Positions 36,912 to 45,107 of a DNA stretch of 64,000 nt are shown one piece after another. The stretch spans positions 806,001 through 870,000 of the forward strand of contig NC_019673.1 in the NCBI RefSeq assembly GCF_000328705.1. The letters run 5' to 3'. Within the stretch, counting starts at the first letter, position 1; each line of letters begins with the position of its first letter. The translations under genes were made by a program, and so were the position numbers. This DNA is from Saccharothrix espanaensis DSM 44229 (GTDB lineage Bacteria; Actinomycetota; Actinomycetes; Mycobacteriales; Pseudonocardiaceae). The notes under the pieces are model-generated. The model was not told the DNA's origin and searched no databases. It worked only from the letters and a program-made list of their open reading frames with translations.

Positions 36912-37931
36912 ATGTCGTTGGGGCTGAACGGGATCAGCGTCCGGTACGGGGACGTGGCCGCGGTGTCGGAGGTCGACCTCGCGGTGGGCGACGGCGAGGT
37001 GGTGGCGCTGCTCGGGCCGTCCGGGTGCGGCAAGTCCACGCTGCTGCGGGCGGTCGCGGGCCTGGAGGTGCCCTCCGCCGGGACCGTGACGTGGGACGGC
37101 GCGGACCTCGCCGGAACGCCCGTGCACCGGCGCGGTTTCGGGCTGGTGTTCCAGGACGGGCAGCTGTTCCCGCACCGGGACGTGGCCGGGAACGTCGCCT
37201 TCGGGCTGCGGATGCGCCGGGTCGAGCGCGAGGCACGCCGCAAGCGGGTCGCCGAGCTGCTGGAACTGGTCGGGCTGGGCGGGTACCAGCGGCGGAAGGT
37301 GACCGAGCTGTCCGGCGGCGAGCAGCAGCGGGTGGCGCTGGCGCGGGCGCTGGCACCCCGGCCCCGGCTCCTGCTGCTCGACGAGCCGCTGTCGGCGCTG
37401 GACCGGGCGTTGCGCGAGTCGCTGGCGGTCGACCTGGCCAGGGTGCTGCGGGAGGCGGGCGCGACCGCGCTGGTGGTCACGCACGACCACGACGAGGCGT
37501 TCACCCTGGCCGACCGGGTGGCCGTGATGAGGGCCGGCCGGATCCGCCAGGTGGGACCGCCCGCGCAGGTGTGGCGCTCGCCGGCGGACGTCGAGGTCGC
37601 CCGGTTCCTGGGGTGCGGGAAGGTGCTGGCCGCCGGCGAGGCGGACCGCCTGGTCGGCGTGCCGGCCCGGGTGGGCCTGCGCGCGACGGCGCTGCACGTG
37701 AGTTCGGACGGCCCGCTGGAAGCCGAAGTCGTGGAACGAGCCCACCGCCGCGACCACGTCCGCCTGCTCGTCCGCCTCACCACCGAGCCCGCCGGAACGG
37801 GCGGTGAATCCGGTGCCGGGGGCTTGCTCGGCGAGGAGTTCGAAGCGGTGGCGGCCATCGCGGACCCGCCGGAAGTCGGGGCGCGCGTGCGGTTGTCGAT
37901 CGACCCGGACGGCGTGGCCGTCATCGGCTAG
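36912..37931 (+). CDS. thiQ: Thiamine-type ABC transporter ATP-binding protein
   Basis: The 339-residue ATPase has Walker A LLGPSGCGKSTLLRAVAG (about 35-52), a Q-loop VFQDGQLFPHRDV, signature LSGGEQQRVALARAL, Walker B LLLLDEPLSALD and H-loop VTHDHDEA. A TOBE-like C-terminal region follows (VGVPARVGLRATALHV...). It powers import through ThiP. ATG 36912 is the base directly after the thiP stop, so translation is probably coupled. Confidence 0.92.
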   Translation: MSLGLNGISVRYGDVAAVSEVDLAVGDGEVVALLGPSGCGKSTLLRAVAGLEVPSAGTVTWDGADLAGTPVHRRGFGLVFQDGQLFPHRDVAGNVAFGLRMRRVEREARRKRVAELLELVGLGGYQRRKVTELSGGEQQRVALARALAPRPRLLLLDEPLSALDRALRESLAVDLARVLREAGATALVVTHDHDEAFTLADRVAVMRAGRIRQVGPPAQVWRSPADVEVARFLGCGKVLAAGEADRLVGVPARVGLRATALHVSSDGPLEAEVVERAHRRDHVRLLVRLTTEPAGTGGESGAGGLLGEEFEAVAAIADPPEVGARVRLSIDPDGVAVIG

Positions 37932-37973
37932 CCGGCACGACTCGGTTGGCAGCGGCGGTGCGCTTCGGCGGCC

Positions 37974-38137
37974 GGCCGTTGGCGCGGGGGAGTTGGCGCG
38001 CGGCGGCCGTTGGTGCGCGGGAGTTGTCCGGCGGTCGGCGTCGTCCGGCTGGGTCGGGGTCTGGCTGGGTCCGGCTGGGTCGGGCGTGGTCCGATCGGGT
38101 CGGGCGTGGTCTGGAGGTGCCGGGCGTGGTCGGTTGC
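37974..38137 (+). repeat. Degenerate short-repeat spacer after thiQ
   Basis: GGCCGTTGG-n-GCG-n-GGGAGTTG occurs twice within about 55 bp (starting near 37974 and 38004). Repeats of GGCTGGGTC(C/G)G and GGTCGGGCGTGGTC then follow to 38135. No coding frame is supported. It lies between the stop of thiQ and the 3' end of the convergent GNAT gene. Confidence 0.7.
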
Positions 38138-38677
38138 TCAGGTGGAGTCGGGTCGGGCGGCGGACCACTCGGCGTGGGTCAGGCTGTACTCGACCTCGCC
38201 CTGGTCGGAACCGGGGATGGGTTCCGGCCAGTCCTCGAAGAACGTGCGGCGGAAGCGGAGGCCGGTCTTCTCCATCACGCGGCGGGAGTTGTGGTTCACC
38301 GACATCGTGGTGGCGACCACGCGGAGCACGCCCAAGTCGCGGAAACCCTTGTCCACCAAGGCCCGGGACACCTCGGTCGCGTAGCCGACGCCCCAGTGGC
38401 GGCTGTGCAGCCGGTAGCCGAGTTCGCGCACGCCCGGCTCGACCTCGCGGAACTCGAACGCGCCCACCAGCTCCCCGGTCGCCTTCACCACGCCCGCCCA
38501 CCAGCCCGACGCCCGCAGGTAGCGCGGCAGCAGGTCGTGCTCGACGGCGGCGCGGTCCAGCGGCCGGCCGCCCTCCAGGTAGCGCATGACGGCCGGATCG
38601 GCGTGCAGGTCGACCAGGGCGTCCACATCGGACGGTGCGAAGTCGCGCAACGCCAGCCGTTCGGTCTCCAGGAACAC
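38138..38677 (-). CDS. GNAT acetyltransferase, RimJ/RimL type
   Basis: The 179-residue GNAT starts MFLETERLALRDFAPSDVDALVDLHADPAVMRYL, the classic RimJ/RimL opening. The acetyl-CoA region is ELGYRLHSRHWGVGYATEVSRALVDKGF, and the late strand is RVVATTMSVNHNSRRVMEKTGLRFRR. Members acetylate ribosomal protein N-termini, amino acids or antibiotics; substrate here unknown. The start is GTG. It stands alone between two repeat-rich spacers. Confidence 0.87.
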   Translation of the reverse strand: MFLETERLALRDFAPSDVDALVDLHADPAVMRYLEGGRPLDRAAVEHDLLPRYLRASGWWAGVVKATGELVGAFEFREVEPGVRELGYRLHSRHWGVGYATEVSRALVDKGFRDLGVLRVVATTMSVNHNSRRVMEKTGLRFRRTFFEDWPEPIPGSDQGEVEYSLTHAEWSAARPDST

Positions 38678-38918
38678 GGGTACACGATGCCCTACGCACC
38701 CCGAAATCGCCGGGGATTTTCGGCGCGCGGACGCGGCGCGGGGTGGTGCGGTGGCGGCGCGGTGCGGTGCGCGGGATGGTGCGGCGCGGTGGGTGAGTGC
38801 GGGGCGGGATGCGGGGTGGCGTGTGGGGGCGGGGGCACCGAGGGTGGTGGCGCGGTGGGGCCTGGTCGGGTGTCGACTGGGTCCTGCCGCGCCACCGGGC
38901 GGGCTGGTGGGGTGGTGG

Positions 38919-39752
38919 TCAGTTGTCCTTGGTGGCGATGCGCATCGCGGCCAGGGAGAGGCCGATCAGGATGTAGCAGCCGGCCAGGGCGGTGCTGTTC
39001 CACAGCTCGCCGGTGGGCAGCGGGTCGCGCATGATGTCGGTCAGGCCCTCCCACCCCGAGGTGATCAGGTAGGGGTGCAGCCAGTCCAGCGCGCTGAACA
39101 GGCCCAGGACGCCGGAGACGATCACGCCCGCCAGGGTCGCGGCCATCACGACCAGGGGGTGCTCGGTGCACGCGGATATCGCCAGCGCGATCGCCGCCAC
39201 GCCCCACACCTGCACGGTCACCAGCAGGACGGTCAGCGCGATCCGGGCCAGCGCCGCACCCAGCGGCAGGGTGTTGCCGGACAGCGTCAGCAGCCCGCCG
39301 CCGCCGAACAGCACGACGCCGGTGAGGGTGCCGACCACCGCGAGCAGCGCCACCGCGAGCAACGTCATCGTGGCCACGCCGAACGTCTTGATCGCCAGCA
39401 GCCGCAGCCTGCCCACGGGGGACAGCAGCAGCCCGCGCAACGTGCCGTGCTGCGCCTCGCCGGCCAGGCCGTCCGCCGCCCAGATCGCACCGACCAGCGG
39501 CAGCAGCAGCGGCAGTGCCAGGAACAGGGTGAAGATCGGGAGCACCAGGCCGTTGCCGGCGATGATCGCGGCCAGGCCGGGCCCCGCGCGGCCGTCGCCG
39601 TCGAGGGCGAACCACAGGCCCACGCCCGCCAGGATCGGCACCAGGCACAGCGCGGACAGGCCGATCACCGTCCGCGGCCGGCGCACGATCCAGCGCAGCT
39701 CCGACCGCAGTTGACGGCTCAGCGGAGCCCGAGTCGCGACCAGGGTGGTCAT
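38919..39752 (-). CDS. ABC-2 transporter permease
   Basis: The 277-residue membrane protein has six hydrophobic segments and the ABC-2/NosY-like middle segment DGLAGEAQHGTLRGLLLSPVGRLRLLAIKTFG, which contacts the ATPase. ATG 39752 overlaps the ATPase stop by one base (TGATG) after GGAGGGGG, so the pair is translationally coupled. Substrate unknown. It is the last gene of a block with the ATPase and, upstream on the same strand, the LolA-like protein. Confidence 0.87.
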   Translation of the reverse strand: MTTLVATRAPLSRQLRSELRWIVRRPRTVIGLSALCLVPILAGVGLWFALDGDGRAGPGLAAIIAGNGLVLPIFTLFLALPLLLPLVGAIWAADGLAGEAQHGTLRGLLLSPVGRLRLLAIKTFGVATMTLLAVALLAVVGTLTGVVLFGGGGLLTLSGNTLPLGAALARIALTVLLVTVQVWGVAAIALAISACTEHPLVVMAATLAGVIVSGVLGLFSALDWLHPYLITSGWEGLTDIMRDPLPTGELWNSTALAGCYILIGLSLAAMRIATKDN

Positions 39753-40762
39753 CACGCCCCCTCCTCGATGGTGTCCACCGCGGACAACCCCTCTTCGGCT
39801 TCCTCGGCCTCGGTGAGCCGGGCGAACAGCTCCTCCAGACCGGTGCGCTGCCGACGCGCCTCCCACACGTTGATGCCGCCCTTGACCAGCGCCTCCAGCA
39901 CGGCCGGCGGTGTGGTCCCGATCAGCTCGACGCGCAGCCCCTCGGTCGAGGCGCGGGCCGAGATCCGGGCGGAGCGCAGCACGTTGAGCGCCTGCAACCA
40001 GTCCGGGGTGGTGATCATCAGGGCGCTGGTCTCGGCCTGCAGCAGCTCGGCCAGGCTGCCCTGCGCGACCACGGTGCCCCGGTGCAGCACGGCCACGTGG
40101 GTGCACGTCGCCTCGATCTCGCTCAACAGGTGCGACGACACCACCACGGACGTGCTGTTGTTCTTCAGCTCCGCGATGACGTTGCGGACCTCGCGGGTGC
40201 CCGCCGGGTCGAGGCCGTTGGTCGGCTCGTCCAGCACGATCAGCCGGCGTTCGACCAGCAGCGCCGACGCCAGGCCCAGCCGCTGCTTCATGCCCAGCGA
40301 GTACCCCCGGTACCGCCGGTGGGCGGCGGAGGCCAGGCCGACGCGCTCCAGCGCGTCCTCCACGGCCTGCTTGAGCGAGCCGGTGGCCAGCAGCGGCTCG
40401 AACGCCGCGACCCGGCGCAGGTTCTCCCGCCCGGACAGGAACGGGTGGAACCCCGGCCCCTCGACCAGCGCGCCGACGTGCGGCAGCGCGGCGGCCGCGC
40501 CGTCGGGCAGCGGCTGCCCCAGCAGCTCGACCTCCCCCTCGGTCGGCCGCACGAGCCCGAGCATCATCCGGATGGTGGTGGTCTTGCCCGACCCGTTCGG
40601 GCCGAGCATCCCGAGCACCGCGCCCTTGGGCACGTCGAGGTCGACCCGGTCCACCGCCACGGTGCTGCCGTACACCTTGCGCAGCCCCCGGGTCCGGGCG
40701 ACGAGGACCGGGGCGGGTCCGGTGTCGGCCGGCTCCGCCCGCACGCTGGTCGAGGTGGTCAT
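39752..40762 (-). CDS. ABC-2 transporter ATP-binding protein
   Basis: The 336-residue ATPase has Walker A LGPNGSGKTTTIRMMLGLVRP, signature YSLGMKQRLGLASALL, Walker B LIVLDEPTNGLDPAG and H-loop VSSHLLSEIE. A C-terminal extension of about 100 residues follows (LLQAETSALMITTPDWLQALNVL...), as in drug or peptide efflux ATPases of the CcmA/DrrA group. ATG 40762 has GGGGAGA upstream; longer starts lack homology. It works with the permease encoded immediately downstream. Confidence 0.9.
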   Translation of the reverse strand: MTTSTSVRAEPADTGPAPVLVARTRGLRKVYGSTVAVDRVDLDVPKGAVLGMLGPNGSGKTTTIRMMLGLVRPTEGEVELLGQPLPDGAAAALPHVGALVEGPGFHPFLSGRENLRRVAAFEPLLATGSLKQAVEDALERVGLASAAHRRYRGYSLGMKQRLGLASALLVERRLIVLDEPTNGLDPAGTREVRNVIAELKNNSTSVVVSSHLLSEIEATCTHVAVLHRGTVVAQGSLAELLQAETSALMITTPDWLQALNVLRSARISARASTEGLRVELIGTTPPAVLEALVKGGINVWEARRQRTGLEELFARLTEAEEAEEGLSAVDTIEEGA

Positions 40763-40842
40763 GCGGTTCGTCTCCCCTGAACTAGGTCCCGCGGTGGGTG
40801 GGGCCGACGCCCGGCCGGGCGGCCGGGCGTCGACCCCGGTTC

Positions 40843-41973
40843 TCACTTGACCTGGGCGATGGCCTCGGTCAGCACCTGCTCGGGCACCGGGCCGAGCGCC
40901 ACCCGGCCGTCGTCGGCCAGCAGCACGCCGCCGACCCGGGTGGTGATCAGCGTCCCGCTCCCCCACGGACCGCTGACCTGCTTGCCCAGCTGCTTGAGCA
41001 GGCTCTGGACGTCGACGCCCTCCGGCCGCTCGCCGTGACCAGGCCGGTCACCGGACGGCTGCCCGTTGGCCAGCGCGCTCAGCGCCGCCGCCGGGACCTT
41101 CGCGGTCAGCACCACGTCCCAGCCCTCGCCGTGGACCTGCGGAGCGGCCTCCGCGAGCAGGCCCTCGGCCAGCTTCTTCTCCTCGTCGTTCGGCCCCTTG
41201 ACCTCCGGCTGCTCGACCTTCGCGCCCGCGGGCGGGGTGAAGGAGAACAGCGCGGCGTCCTGCGGGCCCACGGTCAGGTCCGCGAAGCCGACCTGCACCG
41301 CCGGGTTGTTCGTGCCGTTGGTCAGCACGGCCACCCGCAGCGGGATCCGCAGCTCGGAGTCGATCGCGACCCGGACCTCGCGCAGCACGGTGCGCTCGGT
41401 CGGCTTCGGGGTCAGCACCAGCTCGTAGGTCGGCCGGCCGGCCACGCGGGCGGTGCCGTCCACCGTGACGTCGCTGAACTCCTTGACCTTCGCGACGACC
41501 TCGCGCGAGAGCGACACCGGGTCCGGCGGGAGCTGCTGCCCCTCGCCCGGGTCGAGGTCGATCTTCGGTTCCTGCACCGAGCCGTGCGGGAGCTTCGTCA
41601 CGGTCTGGTCGGCCGAGTTCCACAGCCAACCGGTCTGCCCGTCGTCCACGAACGTGCGCTCGGAGTCGCCGGCGGGCAGCTGCACCCGCACGCGGCCCTC
41701 GCCGTCGGTCCACATGCGCAGCTTCGACTCGCCGTCGGACAGCTGCGGCAGCCCGGCCAGCGCGGGAATGCCGAGGTCGTTGTTCACCTCGACCGCGCCG
41801 CCGAACGCCGCCGGTTTCGCGGTCAGGACGGACTCGACCAGGGACTCCGCGCTCACGTCCGGCAGGACGGGAGCGGGACCCGCACCGGCGGGCAGCGCGA
41901 GCACCCCCAGGCCCGCGGCTCCGGCGACGACGCCGAACGCCGCGGCGACCACCGTCACCCTCTTCCGGTTCAT
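40843..41973 (-). CDS. Secreted LolA-like (RseB/MucB-related) protein
   Basis: A 376-residue protein with an N-terminal signal or anchor helix (VTVVAAAFGVVAGAAGLGVLALPAGA). A LolA-like half-barrel follows: AVEVNNDLGIPALAGLPQL, RVQLPAGDSERTFVDDGQTGWLWNSADQTVTKLP, GRPTYELVLTPKPTERTVLREVRVAIDSELRIPLRVAVL. The C-terminal part looks like a second small domain (LITTRVGGVLLADDGRVALG). In actinobacteria such proteins bind lipid or hydrophobic ligands outside the membrane and may signal envelope state. It is divergent from a two-component system with direct repeats between them. GAGGAGGGG lies next to ATG 41973. Confidence 0.8.
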   Translation of the reverse strand: MNRKRVTVVAAAFGVVAGAAGLGVLALPAGAGPAPVLPDVSAESLVESVLTAKPAAFGGAVEVNNDLGIPALAGLPQLSDGESKLRMWTDGEGRVRVQLPAGDSERTFVDDGQTGWLWNSADQTVTKLPHGSVQEPKIDLDPGEGQQLPPDPVSLSREVVAKVKEFSDVTVDGTARVAGRPTYELVLTPKPTERTVLREVRVAIDSELRIPLRVAVLTNGTNNPAVQVGFADLTVGPQDAALFSFTPPAGAKVEQPEVKGPNDEEKKLAEGLLAEAAPQVHGEGWDVVLTAKVPAAALSALANGQPSGDRPGHGERPEGVDVQSLLKQLGKQVSGPWGSGTLITTRVGGVLLADDGRVALGPVPEQVLTEAIAQVK

Positions 41974-42041
41974 GTCCCCTCCTCCTCGGGCGTCGGCCGA
42001 CCGGGTGCCGGTCCGACACCACAGACGTTCCTCCGGCTGGG

Positions 42042-42087
42042 CTGAGATCACGCTGAGAGTCGCCCCGACGCTGAGAACGGACTGAGG
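42042..42087. promoter_or_regulatory. Paired CTGAG direct repeats: probable response-regulator sites
   Basis: CTGAGA at 42042, CTGAGA at 42053, CTGAGA at 42071 and CTGAGG at 42082: two pairs, each with an 11-bp period, separated by 18 bp. OmpR-family regulators bind direct half-sites 10-11 bp apart. The repeats lie in the 156-bp gap between the LolA-like gene and the two-component operon, so both could be controlled. Confidence 0.75.
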
Positions 42088-42129
42088 ATCCCGCGCCGAT
42101 TGTCCTCCTTTGCGGGCATCCTGTGCTGC

Positions 42130-42852
42130 GTGAGGCCACGGGTGCTGGTAGTTGACGACGAGGTGGGCGTGCGGCGCGCGCTCGAACGCGGCCTGTCCGC
42201 CGAGGGCATGGAGGTGGTCACCGCCGCGGACGGGCCGAACGCCCTGCGCGTGGCGCTGACCGGGGCGTTCGACGTGGTGCTGCTGGACATCATGCTGCCG
42301 GGGCTCAGCGGCTACCGGGTGCTCCAGCGGATGCGCGCGGAGGGCGTGCGCACCCCGGTGCTGATGGTCTCGGCCAAGGACGGCGAGGTCGACCAGGCCG
42401 ACGGGCTGGACCTGGGGGCGGACGGCTACCTGGTCAAGCCGTTCAGCTTCGTGGTGCTGGTCGCGCAGGTCCGGGCGCTGCTGCGGCGCAACCAGGCGGA
42501 CCTGGCCCGGCGCAAGCTCAAGCTCGGCGAGCTGGTGGTGGACCGCGCGGTGCGCGAGGTGAGCTGGGCGGGCGCGCCGGTCAGCCTGTCGCCCCGGGAG
42601 TACGCCGTGCTGGACGTGCTGGCCAGTCGCGCGGGCTCGGTGGTCACCAAGGACGAGCTGCTGCGCACGGTCTGGGGCGACGAGCAGGCGGCGACCCGCA
42701 ACGCGGTCGAGGTGTACGTCGGCTACCTGCGGCGCAAGCTGGACGCGATGGGCGCGGGGGAGGTGGTGCGCACCGTGCGCGGTCACGGCTACCTGGCCTC
42801 GACACCCGACCTGGACGCGGCGCTGGACTCGACGGCCGCCCGCCGCAAGTGA
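42130..42852 (+). CDS. OmpR-family response regulator
   Basis: The 240-residue regulator has a receiver domain with phospho-acceptor Asp53 (FDVVLLDIMLPGLSG), acidic pocket VVDDE, and Lys in YLVKPFSF. A winged-helix domain follows (VSLSPREYAVLDVLASRAGSVVTKDELLRTVWG...NAVEVYVGYLRRKLD). GTG 42130 gives the usual start (RPRVLVVDDE). The kinase gene overlaps its stop by four bases (GTGA). It probably acts at the CTGAG repeats upstream. Confidence 0.92.
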   Translation: MRPRVLVVDDEVGVRRALERGLSAEGMEVVTAADGPNALRVALTGAFDVVLLDIMLPGLSGYRVLQRMRAEGVRTPVLMVSAKDGEVDQADGLDLGADGYLVKPFSFVVLVAQVRALLRRNQADLARRKLKLGELVVDRAVREVSWAGAPVSLSPREYAVLDVLASRAGSVVTKDELLRTVWGDEQAATRNAVEVYVGYLRRKLDAMGAGEVVRTVRGHGYLASTPDLDAALDSTAARRK

Positions 42853-44117
42853 GCCCCCGCCGCTGGTGGCTGCGGCGCACGCTGCGGTTCCGGATCACCG
42901 TCGTCGCGACCGGCGTGGCCCTGCTGTGCCTGCTGGCGCTGACCCTGCTCGCCCCGAGCCTGATCGGGATGGTGCAGGTCCACGCGGTGGACGCGGAACT
43001 GGACCGGGCCTCGGCCGTGCGGGTGCTCGACATCGCGGGCACCCCGCTGGACGGCGGCCCGCGCCCGGAGCTCACCGCGCAGGACATCCGGCAGCTCAAG
43101 GCGGGCCAGAAGGTGCTCCGGCTGGACGGCGCGAGCGCCCACCGCTGGATCGGCCGGGTGGTGTTCGCCCCCGACGGCACGCCGCGGCTGCACGTCGCCG
43201 GGGACACCCTGGTCGGCTACGGGCGGGCCAACGACCTGGGCACCAAGTGGCTCGCGGTGGCCGCGGTGCTGGTCGCGGGCCTGGTCGGGATCGCCACCTG
43301 GCTGTCGGTCCGGTCCTCGCTGCGCCCGGTCGAGCGGATGCGGATCGCCGCCGGCGAGCTGCCCGCCGGCGAACGCCTGCCGGTGCCGCCCACCCGGGAC
43401 GAGCTGCAGGCGCTCGCCGAAGCCCTCAACGCCCTGCTGGCCCGGCGGGACGAGGCCAGCGAGCGGCTGCGCCGGTTCACCGGCGACGCCGCGCACGAGC
43501 TGCGCTCCCCGGTCACGTCGGTGCGCGCGCAGGCCGAGGTCGCCGTGGCGCACCCGGACCCGGACTTCTCCATCGAGGTGCTGGAGTCCGTGGTCGAGGA
43601 GTCCGAGCGGCTGTCGAACCTGGTCGACGCGCTGCTCATGCTGGCCCGCGCGGACACCGGCGACCTGCCGCGCGCCGAGCCGGTGGACGTGGTCCTGCAG
43701 GCCCAGGCCGCGGTCATGCGGGTGCCCAAGAGCGAGCTGCTGGTCACCGTGCACGCGCCGATGACCGCGTGCCTGATCCAGGTCGCGCGGTCCGAGGTCG
43801 AGCTGGTGCTGGACAACCTGATCCGCAACGCCGGCCGGTACGCCGAGACGTTCATCCGGATCTCGGTGCTGCCCGCGCCCGGCGAGATCCGGCTGGTGGT
43901 CGACGACGACGGCCACGGCATCCCGCCCGAGCACCGGGAGAAGGTGTTCGACCGGTTCTACCGGGTCGAGTCCGACCGGGGCCGGGCGACCGGCGGGTTC
44001 GGCCTGGGCCTGGCCCTGGTGGCGCACCTGGTGACCCGGCGCAAGGGCACGGTCCGGGCGATGGAGTCGCCGGAGGGTGGCGCGCGCCTGGAGGTGCGCT
44101 GGCCCGCCTACCGGTGA
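42849..44117 (+). CDS. Membrane sensor histidine kinase
   Basis: The 422-residue kinase has two membrane helices (about 16-36 and 134-154) bracketing an extracellular loop of about 95 residues. HAMP follows (SLRPVERMRIAAGELPAGERLPVPPTRDE), then HisKA with His216 in FTGDAAHELRSPVTSVR. The ATPase has an N box LDNLIRNAGRYAE, G1 VVDDDGHGIPPEHREKVFDRFYR and G2 GGFGLGLALV. It phosphorylates the regulator encoded just before it. The signal is unknown; the neighbouring LolA-like protein suggests an envelope cue. Confidence 0.92.
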   Translation: MSPRRWWLRRTLRFRITVVATGVALLCLLALTLLAPSLIGMVQVHAVDAELDRASAVRVLDIAGTPLDGGPRPELTAQDIRQLKAGQKVLRLDGASAHRWIGRVVFAPDGTPRLHVAGDTLVGYGRANDLGTKWLAVAAVLVAGLVGIATWLSVRSSLRPVERMRIAAGELPAGERLPVPPTRDELQALAEALNALLARRDEASERLRRFTGDAAHELRSPVTSVRAQAEVAVAHPDPDFSIEVLESVVEESERLSNLVDALLMLARADTGDLPRAEPVDVVLQAQAAVMRVPKSELLVTVHAPMTACLIQVARSEVELVLDNLIRNAGRYAETFIRISVLPAPGEIRLVVDDDGHGIPPEHREKVFDRFYRVESDRGRATGGFGLGLALVAHLVTRRKGTVRAMESPEGGARLEVRWPAYR

Positions 44118-44956
44118 TGGCAGGATCTTGTCCCGTGCCCGAGCTCCGAGCGACCACGCTGGTAGACGCCCCGCTGCGCACGGTCGCCGCGGCCCTGCTG
44201 GACGCCCGGCTGCTGGCCCGGTCGATCCGCGGCCTCGGCGTGCGGATCACCGCCGGCCCGGTGCTGTACGTGGGCGCCGAGCTGGCCGGCTCGGTCGGCC
44301 CGGTGGCCGGGACGCTGCTGGTCACCAGGGCGGACACCACCGGGGTGTCGGCGGAGCTGGTCGGCGGGCCGCTGCCGAGGTTCGTGCTGATCACCGACCT
44401 GCTGCACACCGGCGGCGGCACGATGGTGGTGGACTCGGTGGAGTGGACCAGCCCCGGCGGGCCGTTCGGCCGGCTGGCGGACGTGATCGTGGGCCGGGGG
44501 TTGGCGCTGAAGGTGCTCCAGGCGCGGGCCGAGGCGGTGTCGGCGCGCAGCCGTGAGCTGGTGGGCGCCAAGGTCGTGGTCGCGGCGGCGATCGTGCGCG
44601 ACGGGCTGCTGCTCGCGCAGCGGCGCGGCCACCCGGAACGGCTGGCCGGCGGCTGGGAGCTGCCCGGCGGGCGGGTCGAGCCGGGGGAGGACGACCGGGC
44701 CGCCGTGGCGCGCGAGTGCGTCGAGGAGCTCGGGGCCGAGGTCGTGGCGGGGGAGCAGATCGGGCCGGACATCCCGTTGCGGGCCGACCACCTGCTGCGG
44801 GTCTACCGCGCCGAGCTGGTCGCCGGCGAGCCCCGGGCGCTGGACCACCCCGAGGTGCGCTGGATCGGGTCGGACGAGCTGGACAACCTGAACTGGCTGG
44901 CCGCGGACCGGGTCGTGCTGCCGGCGCTGCACGACCTGCTGGACCCGCCCGCCTGA
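44117..44956 (+). CDS. SRPBCC-like domain fused to a Nudix hydrolase
   Basis: The 279-residue protein joins two domains. Residues about 1-140 look like an SRPBCC/polyketide-cyclase fold (ATTLVDAPLRTVAAALLDARLLARSI, SVEWTSPGGPFGRLADVIVGRGLALKVLQARAEAV). Residues about 145-279 are a MutT-type Nudix domain with box GGRVEPGEDDRAAVARECVEELGAEV. MutT-like Nudix enzymes clean damaged nucleotides; the first domain may bind a hydrophobic ligand. ATG 44117 shares a base with the kinase stop (TGATG), so it may be translated with the two-component operon; GTG 44135 is an alternative start. Confidence 0.8.
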   Translation: MAGSCPVPELRATTLVDAPLRTVAAALLDARLLARSIRGLGVRITAGPVLYVGAELAGSVGPVAGTLLVTRADTTGVSAELVGGPLPRFVLITDLLHTGGGTMVVDSVEWTSPGGPFGRLADVIVGRGLALKVLQARAEAVSARSRELVGAKVVVAAAIVRDGLLLAQRRGHPERLAGGWELPGGRVEPGEDDRAAVARECVEELGAEVVAGEQIGPDIPLRADHLLRVYRAELVAGEPRALDHPEVRWIGSDELDNLNWLAADRVVLPALHDLLDPPA

Positions 44957-44993
44957 CCTTGGGTCGGCCAGGCTCCGGGACAGTTCCGACTTC

Positions 44994-45057
44994 GGAATGG
45001 CCTGACTGCGGGACGGCCCGACTCCGGAATGGCCTGACTGCGGGACGGCCCGACTCC
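44994..45057. repeat. 32-bp perfect tandem duplication between convergent genes
   Basis: The 32 bases from 44994 (GGAATGGCCTGACTGC...) are repeated without change at 45026-45057. Partial copies of GGGACGGCC(T/C)G follow. It lies between the Nudix stop and the 3' end of trpS. Confidence 0.95.
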
Positions 45058-45107
45058 GGGACGGCCTGGCCCCCGGGGCGCCCGCGCGGACGCCCCGGGA
45101 CCGGTGG

